The notes: generated from the sequence alone by a model not told the origin. Positions 22,034-31,516 are shown, counted from the first letter of the stretch. The stretch: DNA of 64,000 nucleotides from Yersinia massiliensis (GCF_003048255.1 NZ_CP028487.1:2852001-2916000), one strand, 5' to 3'. Made by a program: numbers and translations.

Positions 22034-22900
22034 TTAAAAAGGCAGATTAAAACGCTGACGCAATGGCGCAGCCCATTGTAGAAATACCGCATCCCGAGTC
22101 TGCTGCCAGCGCACTTCAAACCACATGAGCATCAAGTAATCAACCCACGGCAGCCATTGCTGTATCTGGCAAGAGAGGCGTGCAATATCATGATAGCCCT
22201 GCTCACCACGGCAATAGTGCTGTAAAAAATTTGTTTGCTGTTCCTGCGACCACTGGTTGCCACGAAATAATGCCGCAATATCCAGTGCAATATCACCATC
22301 AGCGGCATATTCCCAATCAATTAGCTTCAACCCAGTCGAAGTACTCAAAAGATTGCCGGGATGAATATCCATATGCAAGGGGGCTAATTTTAGCGGCTGT
22401 GGCTGTGGCCTGTGCAGAAAATCATGATGACGCCTTAACCAACCGGGTGAGCAACGCGTGGGATCGCACAAACGACCGTAACGGATTAACTGAGCACGCA
22501 AATCAAGACGATAACCACTGGGTGTTAACCCATGTAGACGCGTTAATACTTTCGCCAGATCACCATTATCTGCAAATTCAATGAATTGCTTACTTGTGAC
22601 AACGTCACCATCAAGCCATTTGACAAGTAACCAGTGCTGATCCGCGCCAATAATCGACGGTGATATCTGACGGCCAGCGACATGCCGCAACAGTTTTCGT
22701 TCTCGCCGACGATCAACACCCAGTTGCATTTTATGCGCCGACTGTTCCCGCGCTAGCCAATCGATATTGGGGGCTGTGATTCGCCAGCTTTCACCGGTCA
22801 GGCCAGAAACAGCGCTTATCTGATAATCGGCGACTTTCATCGCCGGGTTGATGCTTTCAATTAGCGCTTGCAGGGCAGTATCAGCGTTGGATTGGACCAT
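22034..22900 (-). CDS. thiK: Thiamine kinase ThiK
   Basis: ThiK phosphorylates thiamine for salvage and belongs to the choline/aminoglycoside kinase fold. The 288-residue product has the Brenner-type catalytic loop LHMDIHPGNLL and the metal-binding LIDWEYAADGDIALDIAAL, both as in E. coli ThiK (YcfN), although the rest is clearly diverged. The start is uncertain. I prefer the ATG at 22900, which overlaps the lpoB end by 20 bases; a GTG at 22921 in the same frame would overlap by 41. Either way it is translationally coupled to lpoB. Confidence 0.85.
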   Translation of the reverse strand: MVQSNADTALQALIESINPAMKVADYQISAVSGLTGESWRITAPNIDWLAREQSAHKMQLGVDRRRERKLLRHVAGRQISPSIIGADQHWLLVKWLDGDVVTSKQFIEFADNGDLAKVLTRLHGLTPSGYRLDLRAQLIRYGRLCDPTRCSPGWLRRHHDFLHRPQPQPLKLAPLHMDIHPGNLLSTSTGLKLIDWEYAADGDIALDIAALFRGNQWSQEQQTNFLQHYCRGEQGYHDIARLSCQIQQWLPWVDYLMLMWFEVRWQQTRDAVFLQWAAPLRQRFNLPF

Positions 22901-23465
22901 TACCTGACCAGATAATTTCACCCGTTTGAGCCTGCATCAGCTGCATTTCAATGGTCGGCGATTTCACATCACCGCTCACATCGCTGTACAACACATATTG
23001 CGCACCGACATAACGGGCCAGACCAATCGCTTTGCTTCGTGAGCCTAAACTATCCTCTTCCGATAATCCCAGCGTTTGTTTCGCAACAGCTAATTGCTGT
23101 GGAGAGATCAGCACAAATTTCTTATTTGATGTCAGTACCTGATGCAATGCCGCAGTCGCTTTTGCCATCTGCAACGTACCATTAGTATTATTTTTTACGC
23201 TATCGACTAGCAAAATACTGCCATTAGCCACCTCGTTACTGTTCACCATTTGCGCCACTAACGGCTCGACGCTGGGTGCCCAATCAATCGACTGCTGCAC
23301 TTTCGGCGGCTGCGGTACGGTATCTACCGGTGGGGGTGTTTCGATGACTGGCGGAGTGACGGGTTCTATTGTGACTGGCGGTGTCGGTGTTTGTTCAGTC
23401 GGTTGCGGATTAATACACCCCGTCAACACGAGCGCTGTGAGTGCTACAGATAAATACCTTTTCAT
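22881..23465 (-). CDS. lpoB: Penicillin-binding protein activator LpoB
   Basis: LpoB is an outer-membrane lipoprotein that reaches through the wall and stimulates PBP1B. The 194-residue precursor has a lipoprotein signal (lipobox LTGC, lipidated Cys at about 17). A Pro/Thr-rich flexible linker follows (about residues 20-55, PPVTIEPVTPPVIETPPPVD) and then the globular domain, with SIDWAPSVEPLVAQMV at its start and GEIIWSGNGPIQR at its end. It lies between ycfL and thiK and overlaps thiK, as in the E. coli order. As an outer-membrane lipoprotein it would be sorted by LolCDE, which is encoded elsewhere in this window. Confidence 0.95.
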   Translation of the reverse strand: MKRYLSVALTALVLTGCINPQPTEQTPTPPVTIEPVTPPVIETPPPVDTVPQPPKVQQSIDWAPSVEPLVAQMVNSNEVANGSILLVDSVKNNTNGTLQMAKATAALHQVLTSNKKFVLISPQQLAVAKQTLGLSEEDSLGSRSKAIGLARYVGAQYVLYSDVSGDVKSPTIEMQLMQAQTGEIIWSGNGPIQR

Positions 23466-23506
23466 TGTCCCACTCCAATAGTGACTGAATTCTATAAATC
23501 AGTCAG

Positions 23507-23896
23507 TTATAAAAATAAATGAAGCCGCGCACTGCGCGCATTAAAATTATTATTGATGGATTGAACGTCTACATCATCGTCCGGAGCAATCAGTATCATG
23601 CGTGGCGCTTCAACCGGTGCAACTTCTAAGCCTTGCTCATCATACCAATAAAAACGATAGTTGATTTTTACTGACTTATTCTGGCTATTGGTGATGACTG
23701 AACGCGCGACATTGTTGCCAGAAGAGGTTGAGATTGAGGGTTGAGAAGCCAAAATACCCGCCGTCAGTACTGACGAATCCATGACCACAGTTTGCTGTTT
23801 ATTGACCGCAATCCCTTTCGGACTGCTGCACCCCAGCAATACCGCTACACTCGCAAATACCATCGCTGGTAACAAAAACGCCCTCACACGGCGCAT
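23507..23896 (-). CDS. ycfL: YcfL family lipoprotein
   Basis: This is a small lipoprotein of unknown function. The 129-residue precursor has a basic start, a hydrophobic core and the lipobox VLLGC (Cys about 23), then an immunoglobulin-like domain with the segment YRFYWYDEQGLEVAP typical of the YcfL family. No charged residue directly follows the Cys (CSSP), which predicts the outer membrane. It lies between hinT and lpoB as in E. coli, 41 bp before lpoB. The context suggests an envelope role, possibly alongside LpoB, but nothing in the sequence proves it. Confidence 0.88.
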   Translation of the reverse strand: MRRVRAFLLPAMVFASVAVLLGCSSPKGIAVNKQQTVVMDSSVLTAGILASQPSISTSSGNNVARSVITNSQNKSVKINYRFYWYDEQGLEVAPVEAPRMILIAPDDDVDVQSINNNFNARSARLHLFL

Positions 23897-24030
23897 AGGC
23901 TTACCTCAGTTAGTCTCAACATGATTATCGCTATTTATCTGGCAACTGACTTATCTGGTAATTAACTAATGCGATAACGCTACTTACACAACAGTTTTAC
24001 AGGTGCGGCAGCTTTACTTATGTGACAACT

Positions 24031-24384
24031 TTACTTATGTGATAACAAGGAGCCCAAATCACGGCCGCCCACCAAATGCATGTGGATATGGTAGACCACC
24101 TGCCCCGCATGGCGGTTGCAATTGATAATCAGACGATAACCATCTTCAGCGATGCCTTCCTGCTCTGCAAGTTTAGCAGCTACAGTGATCATGCGGCCCA
24201 ATGTTGCTTCATGCTCAGTGGTGACATCATTCACAGTCGGAATAAGAATGTTGGGAATGATTAAGATATGGGTTGGTGCCTGTGGGGCGATATCGCGAAA
24301 CGCGGTCACCAGTTCATCTTGGTAGACCACGTCGGCAGGGATTTCACGGCGGATAATTTTGCTGAAAATCGTTTCTTCGGCCAT
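24031..24384 (-). CDS. hinT: Purine nucleoside phosphoramidase HinT
   Basis: HinT is a HIT-family hydrolase that splits AMP-lysine and other nucleoside phosphoramidates. The 117-residue protein carries the histidine triad near the C terminus ([12 protein letters not shown]) and starts [23 protein letters not shown], the family N terminus. It is the first gene of the minus-strand hinT-ycfL-lpoB-thiK-nagZ-ycfP series. In E. coli fhuE separates it from ptsG; here a shikimate-dehydrogenase-like gene and an SgrR-type gene take that place. Confidence 0.96.
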   Translation of the reverse strand: MAEETIFSKIIRREIPADVVYQDELVTAFRDIAPQAPTHILIIPNILIPTVNDVTTEHEATLGRMITVAAKLAEQEGIAEDGYRLIINCNRHAGQVVYHIHMHLVGGRDLGSLLSHK

Positions 24385-24462
24385 AACACATTTCCTTGAT
24401 CATGATAAAAATGAGGAATGCGTAGTATGAGCGACAAATTCTATTGATTTCAACCTCAATCA

Positions 24463-25284
24463 TCACCCTCGGGCGTAAGCCGCCGCTTTTTCAAACAAAG
24501 CTTGATCAGGGCGAATGCCGGTATACAGCACAAATTGTTCAACCGCTTGAATAGCAAAAACTTCCGCCCCCGTGATAACAGTTTTCCCTTGCGTTTTAGC
24601 ATAACTGATCAGCGGTGTGACGACCGGTAGCGCCACGACATCAAAAACTATCTCAGCGTGATTTACTTCATGCTCAGTAAAAGCCATGCTGTCCGCGTCT
24701 TTACCTCCAGCCATCCCTACTGGGGTGGCATTAATCAGCATATCTGCCTGCACTCCCTGCATATCAGGCTGGTAGTGATAACCTGATTGCTCAGCTAATT
24801 GTTTGCCCGTTTTTTCATTTGTGGCAATAATGAATCCCTGTTTGAAACCTGCATTCTTAAGTGCGAACGCCACCGCCTTCGCCATTCCACCGCTGCCACG
24901 CAGCGCAAAAACCTTGTCGCTAGGCACCTGATAAGCCTGTAGCAATTTCGCGATAGCGATATAGTCAGTGTTATACGCTTTCAGATAGCCATTCGTGTTC
25001 ACCAAGGTATTAACTGAGTTAATTGCTGCGGCTGATGGGTCCATCTCATCGACCATGGGAATAACAGCTTCCTTAAATGGCATTGAAATGGCGCAACCAC
25101 GAAACCCTAATGCTCGGACACCACCAATAGCCGCCGCGAGATCGGTCGTCGTAAACGCTTTATAGAGATAATCGAGATCGAGCGCGTCATACAAAAAATT
25201 ATGAAAACGGGTGCCAAAGTTACTGGGTCTGGCGGCCAGAGAAATACAGACTTTGGTATCTTTGTTTAAGTATCGCGTCATCAT
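24463..25284 (-). CDS. Shikimate 5-dehydrogenase-like protein
   Basis: This is a 273-residue NAD(P)-dependent oxidoreductase of the shikimate dehydrogenase family, closest in type to the SDH-like (HI0607) branch rather than to AroE. The substrate-domain Lys is present in AISMPFKEAVI (AroE usually has VTxPxK) and the catalytic Asp in AYNTDYIAI (AroE has NTDxxG). SINSVNTLV-type sequence replaces the GAxNTL motif, and the nucleotide loop reads LRGSGGMAKAVAF. These changes suggest weak or different activity; quinate or shikimate analogues are possible. It is divergent from the SgrR-type gene with 142 bp between them, and 78 bp separate it from hinT downstream. The main aroE is presumably elsewhere. 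Confidence 0.8.
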   Translation of the reverse strand: MMTRYLNKDTKVCISLAARPSNFGTRFHNFLYDALDLDYLYKAFTTTDLAAAIGGVRALGFRGCAISMPFKEAVIPMVDEMDPSAAAINSVNTLVNTNGYLKAYNTDYIAIAKLLQAYQVPSDKVFALRGSGGMAKAVAFALKNAGFKQGFIIATNEKTGKQLAEQSGYHYQPDMQGVQADMLINATPVGMAGGKDADSMAFTEHEVNHAEIVFDVVALPVVTPLISYAKTQGKTVITGAEVFAIQAVEQFVLYTGIRPDQALFEKAAAYARG

Positions 25285-25426
25285 TCCACCTCAAATATTA
25301 TCGTCATCTTCGTTTTGCCCTGAATGTCTCTCATGATGGGCAACAAAGCCTTGCTGTGATAAAAATTATCGGCTAAAAAGATGAGATTAAAAACAGCTCA
25401 ATTCCCATCAAAAAGGTTCCTCTTTT

Positions 25427-27238
25427 ATGACCAGCCGACGCCTTGAGCAACAATATTTGCGATTACTGAATTTGCTCGGCGCACAGTCAGTATCGATTAC
25501 GCTACAAGAATTAGCGGATAAACTCTGTTGTACTAAGCGCCACATGCGGACATTACTGGTCCAGATGCAACAAGCGGGCTGGTTAATATGGCAGGCTGAG
25601 GCTGGTCGTGGTCGACGCTCATATTTACAACTATTGCGGAACACACATCAGTTATTAATTGAAAAAGCGGAACAGTTGCTAGACTCAGGCGATTTCAATG
25701 AAGCCATTGCCTTGTTGGGGGAAGATAAACAACTCATTACCCCCTTATTACGGACCAAACTGGGGTATCGGATCCGCGATGACTATCAAGCGCTGCGCAT
25801 TCCTTATTACCGCACCATGCCCAATCTATATCCCGGTACGCCATTACGCCGATCTGAACTGCATTTGGTGCGGCAAATATTTAATGGGTTAACACGGATA
25901 AATGAAGAGAGCGGCAACGTCGCGTCTGATTTAGCCCATCAATGGCGAATGCTTGATCCTTTACATTGGCGCTTCTATTTACGCCCAGCCGTGCAGTTTC
26001 ATGATGGCCGGGAACTGTCTAGTCATGATGTCGTTAGCTCGTTAACCCGCTGCGCTCAGTTGCCGCTGTTTTCACATATTCAGCAAATTAGTGCGCGAGG
26101 GCCATTGAGTGTAGTTATCGAATTGAACCAACCGGACCCACGTCTTCCCTTGCTTTTAGCCCATCACTCTGCACTAATCTTGCCGCAAGACCATGCTACA
26201 CAGCCTAATTTTGCCTCTCATCCTATTGGCACTGGCCCTTATCGGGTAGCTGAAAATGATAACTGGCATTTGCTCATGAAATCCTTTGACCATTATTTTG
26301 GTTTTCGTGGACTGTTGGATGAGGTTGAAGTGCTGATTTTCCCTGATCTGGCACGGACTCAAGAACGCCCACCAGTTGACACACCGGTGGTCCCTTGCGA
26401 ACAACTGAATATTTCCCATGTACAAAGCGCAACTTGGCTAAGCTCCAGCATCAGTGACATTGATTATGTCTCGGGGTTTGCTGCCAGCCTAACCGGTAGC
26501 CCTTCGGATGCGACTCAAGAGATGTTCCTTGAACGTGGTGGCTACTTTTTGCTTTGTGATAGCCGCTCACCACATTGGCGCAGTATTGAACAACGACGTT
26601 GGCTGCGAGAAATACTCAATCCTTATCATTTGATCCAAGGGCTAATCGCCCCGATTCGCCCTTTCTGGGTTCCTGCTAGTAGCGTGTTACCGACATGGTT
26701 CCATGGGATTGATACAGGGGAGGCATACTCGCCCTTTTATCCGAATTCAGCATTTGAGGGTGTCGGCTCTGAGGATGGGCCGGTTTTGACACTGGCTTAC
26801 CATACTGAACACCCTGAGTTCTCAATGTTAACGGCCGAAATGGCAAAAATTTTGGCGACACAGGGTATTCGCTTGTCCTTATTAGCCTTGGATTATGCCG
26901 CTTGGGCCAAAGGAGAAGCCGATGCAGATTTGTGGCTTGGAACAGTTAACTTTGCGATACCGGAAGAGTGGAGTGTCGGCGCATGGTTATTGGGCACCCC
27001 ACTGCTGCGCCAATCTATTACCGGTGGCGATAAGGGATGTCTACAGACATACCAAAATGAATGGCGTAACCGAACGCTCAGTAGCGAGCAGTTAGTTAGA
27101 GCGGTAACAAACAGCGGTTGGTTACAGCCTCTATTTCATCACTGGATGCGGCTAAAAGCCCCTGAACACGCACAAGGAGCGCATCTGAATAACCTCGGCT
27201 GGTTCGATTTCCAAACCACGTGGTTAGAGCCGGAGTAA
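25427..27238 (+). CDS. sgrR: SgrR-family transcriptional regulator
   Basis: SgrR senses sugar-phosphate stress and in E. coli activates the small RNA SgrS, which blocks ptsG mRNA. The 603-residue protein has an N-terminal winged helix (LADKLCCTKRHMRTLLVQMQ, about residues 25-60). A domain like a solute-binding protein of the SBP_bac_5 type follows (LRRSELHLVRQIFNGLTRINEE, then RPAVQFHDGRELSSHDVVSSL and SHPIGTGPYRV). It is about 50 residues longer than E. coli SgrR as I recall it, mainly in the middle. It lies next to and convergent with ptsG, its expected indirect target. An equally similar SgrR-family paralogue cannot be excluded. Confidence 0.8.
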   Translation: MTSRRLEQQYLRLLNLLGAQSVSITLQELADKLCCTKRHMRTLLVQMQQAGWLIWQAEAGRGRRSYLQLLRNTHQLLIEKAEQLLDSGDFNEAIALLGEDKQLITPLLRTKLGYRIRDDYQALRIPYYRTMPNLYPGTPLRRSELHLVRQIFNGLTRINEESGNVASDLAHQWRMLDPLHWRFYLRPAVQFHDGRELSSHDVVSSLTRCAQLPLFSHIQQISARGPLSVVIELNQPDPRLPLLLAHHSALILPQDHATQPNFASHPIGTGPYRVAENDNWHLLMKSFDHYFGFRGLLDEVEVLIFPDLARTQERPPVDTPVVPCEQLNISHVQSATWLSSSISDIDYVSGFAASLTGSPSDATQEMFLERGGYFLLCDSRSPHWRSIEQRRWLREILNPYHLIQGLIAPIRPFWVPASSVLPTWFHGIDTGEAYSPFYPNSAFEGVGSEDGPVLTLAYHTEHPEFSMLTAEMAKILATQGIRLSLLALDYAAWAKGEADADLWLGTVNFAIPEEWSVGAWLLGTPLLRQSITGGDKGCLQTYQNEWRNRTLSSEQLVRAVTNSGWLQPLFHHWMRLKAPEHAQGAHLNNLGWFDFQTTWLEPE

Positions 27239-27259
27239 AAGCAGCTTTGCGAAAACCAT

Positions 27260-27285
27260 AAAAAAAGGGAGGCTTTCGCCTCCCC
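27260..27285 (-). terminator. Terminator of ptsG
   Basis: On the minus strand GGGAGGC-GAAA-GCCTCCC is followed by a run of seven T. It lies in the 68 bp between the convergent sgrR and ptsG. The stem would also form in sgrR RNA, but without a T run. Confidence 0.92.
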
Positions 27286-27306
27286 TTTGCACTCCCCAAA
27301 CCTGAA

Positions 27307-28740
27307 TTAATGGTTACGAATATATTCGTCCATATCAGTTTTCAGGTTATCAGATTTGGTCCCAAAGATAGCCTGAACGCCTGAGCCGGCGACGACAACG
27401 CCCGCAGCACCCAGTTTCTTCAGACCTGCTTGGTCAACCTTGGAAATATCCGCCACGCTGACACGCAGACGGGTAATGCAAGCGTCCAAGTTAGTGATGT
27501 TTTCTTTACCGCCAAACGCAGTCACCAGTGCCGCTGACATTTCTGTGCCGCCCTGTACCGTTTGTTCAGTAGAAGAGTCTTCACGACCCGGTGTTTTCAG
27601 ATCCAGTTTGGCAATCAGCACACGGAAGATGGTGTAGTACACCAGACCGTAGCAAATACCGACCAGAGGGAACAACCAGATACGGCTGCTGTTGCCACTC
27701 AATACCACGAAGTCAATCAAACCGTGGGAGAAACTGGTCCCATCACGCATCCCAAGCAGGATACAGATTGGGAAAGCCAGACCCGCCAGAATGGCATGAA
27801 TAACATACAAAATCGGCGCCACGAACATGAAGGAGAATTCGATTGGCTCGGTGATACCTGTCAGGAACGAGGTCAGCGCTGCGGAGATCATGATCCCGCC
27901 CACTTTAGCCCGGTTCTCAGGTTTAGCTGAGTGCCAAATCGCAATCGCTGCCGCCGGCAAACCGTACATCTTGAACAGGAAACCACCGGACAGTTTACCT
28001 GCCGTTGGGTCACCTGCCATATAGCGTGGAATGTCACCGTGGAATACCTGACCCGCTGCGTTGGTGTACTCACCAATTTGCATTTGGAATGGTACGTTCC
28101 AGATGTGATGTAGACCGAATGGTACTAATGCACGTTCAACCACACCGTAGATACCAAATGCGACCACGGAGTTTTGATAGGCTGCCCATTGGGAGAATGT
28201 CTGGATAGCCGTACCAATTGGTGGCCATACGAAAGACAAGATCACGCCGACGAAGATCGCGGTGAAACCAGAGATAATCGGAACGAAACGTTTACCCGCA
28301 AAGAAGCCAAGATATTCAGGTAACTGAATACGGTAGAAGCGGTTGAACATGTAGGCGGCTATCGCACCTGCAATGATCCCGCCTAATACCCCGGTGTCGG
28401 CTAAATGCTTAGCCGCAATTTCTTCTGCTGGCAGATGCAAGACCAGTGGCGCAACCACCGCCATGGTTTTCACCATGATGCCGTAGGCAACCACTGCCGC
28501 CAACGCGGATACACCGTCGTTATTGGTAAAGCCAAGTGCCACGCCAATAGCAAAGATCAGTGCCATGTTAGCAAAAACGGAACCGCCCGCTTCTGCCATT
28601 ACGTGAGAGACTACCGTTGGTAGCCAGCTAAAATTCGCGGAACCGACACCCAGCAGAATACCTGCAATGGGTAAAACGGATACCGGTAGCATTAGCGATT
28701 TACCTACCTTTTGCAGGTTTGCAAATGCGTTCTTAAACAT
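27307..28740 (-). CDS. ptsG: PTS glucose-specific EIICB component
   Basis: PtsG imports and phosphorylates glucose at the inner membrane, taking phosphate from EIIA-Glc. The 477 residues equal the E. coli length. A multi-helix EIIC domain spans roughly residues 1-390, with [15 protein letters not shown] as its sugar-site segment. After a linker, an EIIB domain carries the phosphorylated Cys in [15 protein letters not shown]. There is no fused EIIA. The upstream region contains sequences that line up with the E. coli Mlc operator, CRP site and SgrS target. The gene is monocistronic with its own terminator and lies next to an SgrR-family gene. Confidence 0.97.
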   Translation of the reverse strand: MFKNAFANLQKVGKSLMLPVSVLPIAGILLGVGSANFSWLPTVVSHVMAEAGGSVFANMALIFAIGVALGFTNNDGVSALAAVVAYGIMVKTMAVVAPLVLHLPAEEIAAKHLADTGVLGGIIAGAIAAYMFNRFYRIQLPEYLGFFAGKRFVPIISGFTAIFVGVILSFVWPPIGTAIQTFSQWAAYQNSVVAFGIYGVVERALVPFGLHHIWNVPFQMQIGEYTNAAGQVFHGDIPRYMAGDPTAGKLSGGFLFKMYGLPAAAIAIWHSAKPENRAKVGGIMISAALTSFLTGITEPIEFSFMFVAPILYVIHAILAGLAFPICILLGMRDGTSFSHGLIDFVVLSGNSSRIWLFPLVGICYGLVYYTIFRVLIAKLDLKTPGREDSSTEQTVQGGTEMSAALVTAFGGKENITNLDACITRLRVSVADISKVDQAGLKKLGAAGVVVAGSGVQAIFGTKSDNLKTDMDEYIRNH

Positions 28741-28761
28741 AGTTGAGTGAGCTCCTGAGTA
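28741..28761 (-). promoter_or_regulatory. ptsG leader segment corresponding to the SgrS pairing site
   Basis: Read on the minus strand, ACTCAGGAGCTCACTCAACT lies directly before the ptsG ATG and includes its ribosome-binding site (AGGAG). It is nearly the same as the E. coli stretch ACTCAGGAGCACTCTCAATT, where SgrS RNA pairs and blocks translation. Conservation suggests that an SgrS-type RNA exists in this genome; none was seen beside sgrR. Confidence 0.65.
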
Positions 28762-28856
28762 ATAGTGCTTTTCTGCTTTTTCTCGCGTTTATTGGCGTTA
28801 CAAAGGGGGGAGTAAGCCTTTGCGAATAAGGGTGTCTAAAGCACCCTTTTAATTTT

Positions 28857-28876
28857 TACGAAGAGTAAAATAAATA
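28857..28876 (-). promoter_or_regulatory. Mlc operator at the ptsG promoter
   Basis: On the minus strand TATTTATTTTACTCTTCGTA lines up with the E. coli Mlc site at ptsG (TTATTTTACTCTGTGTAATA). Mlc represses ptsG without glucose. Confidence 0.65.
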
Positions 28877-28886
28877 GCCTGCTTAA

Positions 28887-28907
28887 TGTTTGATGGCAGT
28901 CACGTTT
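28887..28907 (-). promoter_or_regulatory. CRP site of ptsG
   Basis: On the minus strand AACGTGACTGCCATCAAAC lies about 25 bp upstream of the Mlc site and matches the E. coli ptsG CRP site (AACGTGATAGCCGTCAAAC) at most positions. It fits CRP-cAMP activation. Confidence 0.65.
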
Positions 28908-28976
28908 CTTTCAAGAAGGCGCTTGTTTTGCTTCAAACTACGCATTTTTTGTAAAAAAACGTCAATAGCATCTGCC

Positions 28977-29002
28977 CTCACCCAATAATTCGGGTGAGAA
29001 CA
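28977..29002 (-). terminator. Hairpin after tatD
   Basis: CTCACCC / GGGTGAG arms flank an 8-base loop, about 55 bp past the tatD stop on the minus strand. The T run after it is poor, but the site is right for the end of the fab-to-tatD series. Confidence 0.5.
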
Positions 29003-29055
29003 TTACTCGTTTCGGGGATTAATTACGAGCTTAAAAATAAGTATTGTTAAGGAGG

Positions 29056-29856
29056 TTAGCGCATTTCACTGTCTAGACTCGACGAATCCAGATGAAACAG
29101 TCGACAGAAGTTATCTGTCGTGGTCTGAGCCAAAGTCTCAATACTCACGCCTTTCAACACAGCCATATATTCTGCTACATCACGGACATAGGCCGGTTGA
29201 TTCTCTTTGCCACGATGAGGCACGGGTGCCAAATAAGGTGAATCTGTCTCGACCAATAACCTATCCAGTGGCACGTATCGGGCAACATCACGCAGTTGTT
29301 CTGCATTGCGGAAAGTAAGGATCCCCGAGAAGGAGATGTAAAAACCTAAATCCAGTAAGGTAGCTGCGGTTGCTTTATCTTCGGTAAAGCAATGTAAAAC
29401 ACCACCACATTCTTGCGCATTCTCTTCACGCAAAATAGCGAGGGTATCTTCGCGCGCATCACGGGTATGCACGATAACAGGCTTATTTAATTCACGACCT
29501 ATGCGAATATGCTCACGAAAAGAAGCTTGTTGCAGTGGGATATTGTCTTGCTGATAAAAGTAATCCAGCCCAGTCTCCCCCATGGCGACCACTTTACCGG
29601 CCGCAGCCAGTGCTCTCAATTGCTGAAAATCATAACCACCGTCGAGATTCAGTGGATGAACACCACATGAAAACGCCACATCTTTGCGATCGCCAATGAG
29701 TGCTGTCATGGCAGAAAAACCCGGCAACGTCGTGGCAACCGCCAAGACGAAACCGACGTCTCGTGCATTCGCTTTAGCTAATACATCATCAACGCTGCTG
29801 TGCAACGTTTCATAATCAAGGCTATCTAGGTGGCAATGCGAATCGACTAACAACAT
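29056..29856 (-). CDS. ycfH: TatD-family metal-dependent hydrolase (YcfH)
   Basis: This is a TatD-type TIM-barrel metal hydrolase; relatives act as 3'-5' DNA or RNA exonucleases, and the substrate of YcfH itself is not settled. The 266-residue protein shows the metal-binding series DSHCHLD at the start, GETGLDYF, VHTRDAREDT, LHCFTEDK and ETDSPYLAPVPHRGKENQP. It is the last gene of the yceD-to-tatD cluster and begins 14 bp after holB, as in E. coli, where holB-ycfH precede ptsG. Confidence 0.95.
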   Translation of the reverse strand: MLLVDSHCHLDSLDYETLHSSVDDVLAKANARDVGFVLAVATTLPGFSAMTALIGDRKDVAFSCGVHPLNLDGGYDFQQLRALAAAGKVVAMGETGLDYFYQQDNIPLQQASFREHIRIGRELNKPVIVHTRDAREDTLAILREENAQECGGVLHCFTEDKATAATLLDLGFYISFSGILTFRNAEQLRDVARYVPLDRLLVETDSPYLAPVPHRGKENQPAYVRDVAEYMAVLKGVSIETLAQTTTDNFCRLFHLDSSSLDSEMR

Positions 29857-29870
29857 AATATTAAACTCTT

Positions 29871-30878
29871 TTACAACGTAGGTAAGGTGGCATAAGTGCC
29901 AGTGGTCAGGGCGGTTTCCCAGTTAAGTAATTGCTCGGTGAGCAACAACTCACGGTTAACACCCACCACGGATAATAATTGATGGCGGCACCGCGCTAGC
30001 TGTTTAGCCGATTGCAATAGTATTGGCGTGGTCGCTAGCTGGGCTAATTGCTGTACCAGCGGAAGTTGATCTTGGTTGACCACAAACTCACTCGCGCTCT
30101 GCTGCCATTTTAACGCGTCCAGTAGCAACGAGGAGATCCATTGCAAGCGTTCAACAGCATCATCATGGTTCAGTTGCGGTAACAGCGACAATAAATCCAT
30201 ACTGCTTAGCGCATGGCTCAGCGCACCACACAAAGTGGCGCGGACCGTCCAGCGTTCAGGTTGAAGCAAACATTCTGCCGCTAGCGGTGCGCCTTCACTC
30301 AGTTTAAGCGCGGCCAGCGCCGCAACGGGTTCAGTTGGAATTTGCCGTTGAAGCCATTGCAAACTGAGTGCGGTATCCGGACAAGCTAAGTACCAGTAAA
30401 AACAGCGGCTACGTAAAGTCGCTAATAAGCTCGCGGGCTGGTGACAATCGAGCAGAAAATAGGTCTTCTCAGGGGGTTCTTCCAACGTTTTCAACAAGGC
30501 ATTTGCTGCAGCATCGGTTAGTTGTTCTGCGTGAGGTAACCACACCACTTTCGCGCCGCCTTGCTGCGCATGAGAATAGAGTTTTTCAATCTGTTGGCGT
30601 ACTAACTCAACGCCAATGCTGCTTTTGCCTTTCTCTGGTGCCAGCACATACCAGTCAGGGTGATTACCCGCCAACATCAACCGGCAGCTATGGCACTCAC
30701 CGCAAGTTTTTTCGCCTTGGCGATGTTGGCACATCAACCAACGACTGAGGCCATAAATGAGGGCGTCTTCACCATTACCCGGTAAAGAATGTAGCAGTAA
30801 GGCATGGTGCCCACGCCCAGCGATATGTTGCCCGACTAACTGACGATAAGGCGCTGTCAGCCATGGATACCATTTCAT
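29871..30878 (-). CDS. holB: DNA polymerase III subunit delta'
   Basis: Delta' is the stator of the clamp loader that places the beta clamp on DNA. The 335-residue AAA+-like protein has the zinc-binding cysteines CGECHSC (about residue 55), [17 protein letters not shown] with the sensor region, and [11 protein letters not shown]. The usual Walker lysine is lost ([10 protein letters not shown]), as is normal for delta'. I chose the ATG at 30878 because MKWYPWL is the family start and it overlaps the tmk stop as ATGA. The N terminus of a longer frame lies inside tmk. Confidence 0.95.
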   Translation of the reverse strand: MKWYPWLTAPYRQLVGQHIAGRGHHALLLHSLPGNGEDALIYGLSRWLMCQHRQGEKTCGECHSCRLMLAGNHPDWYVLAPEKGKSSIGVELVRQQIEKLYSHAQQGGAKVVWLPHAEQLTDAAANALLKTLEEPPEKTYFLLDCHQPASLLATLRSRCFYWYLACPDTALSLQWLQRQIPTEPVAALAALKLSEGAPLAAECLLQPERWTVRATLCGALSHALSSMDLLSLLPQLNHDDAVERLQWISSLLLDALKWQQSASEFVVNQDQLPLVQQLAQLATTPILLQSAKQLARCRHQLLSVVGVNRELLLTEQLLNWETALTTGTYATLPTL

Positions 30879-31516
30879 TGCAGGATTTCCTGACTGAGCA
30901 GCCATTGGCTCAGTTCATGGCGGATAGATTCACTTACTTTCTCAAGTGGCTGTGAGGCATCAATGGTTTTGATGCTTGGATCCGCAGCAGCCAAAGCAAG
31001 ATATCGCTCGCGCGTGCGCTCAAAAAAGGCCAATGACTCTTGTTCAATGCGATCCAATTCGCCACGCGCACGGGCGCGCGCTAACCCCATCGTGGGAGGG
31101 AGATCCAAATATAACGTCAAGTCGGGGCGAAATGCCCCCAGCACGGTATCACGCAATGAGGTCATCAGTTGGCTGTCAATCCCACGCCCTCCCCCTTGAT
31201 ATGCCTGTGATGACAAATCATGGCGATCACCCACCACCCAACTACCACGTGAAAGAGCAGGCTTAATGACATTTTCAACTAATTGCACGCGCGCGGCATA
31301 TAGCATCAAGACTTCTGCTTTATCCGTGAGAACTTCACCGTCGATGCCTTGCTTAATCAAATCACGCAGTTTTTCGGCCAATGGGGTTCCACCCGGTTCA
31401 CGGGTAAAAACAATATCGTTAATCCCTTGGGCACGTAATGTGGCAACCACGACATCTCTCGCAGTGGTTTTCCCTGCCCCTTCAAGCCCTTCAATAACGA
31501 TAAATTTACTGTTCAT
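30875..31516 (-). CDS. tmk: Thymidylate kinase
   Basis: Tmk phosphorylates dTMP to dTDP for DNA synthesis. The 213-residue protein has a P loop [11 protein letters not shown], the [15 protein letters not shown] segment that binds dTMP, and LID residues in [14 protein letters not shown] as in the E. coli-type enzyme. It overlaps mltG by 11 bases upstream and holB by four bases downstream, so the three are translationally coupled. Confidence 0.97.
   Translation of the reverse strand: MNSKFIVIEGLEGAGKTTARDVVVATLRAQGINDIVFTREPGGTPLAEKLRDLIKQGIDGEVLTDKAEVLMLYAARVQLVENVIKPALSRGSWVVGDRHDLSSQAYQGGGRGIDSQLMTSLRDTVLGAFRPDLTLYLDLPPTMGLARARARGELDRIEQESLAFFERTRERYLALAAADPSIKTIDASQPLEKVSESIRHELSQWLLSQEILQ

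Noticed and set aside
25285..25426. Possible sgrS small RNA between the dehydrogenase-like gene and sgrR
   Set aside because: Only 142 bp, no GC-rich hairpin with a T run, and no complement to the ptsG leader was seen.
28943..28965. Second Mlc-like palindrome upstream of ptsG
   Set aside because: ACGCATTTTTTGTAAAAAAACGT is palindromic, but it is mostly A/T runs and does not match the Mlc site convincingly.
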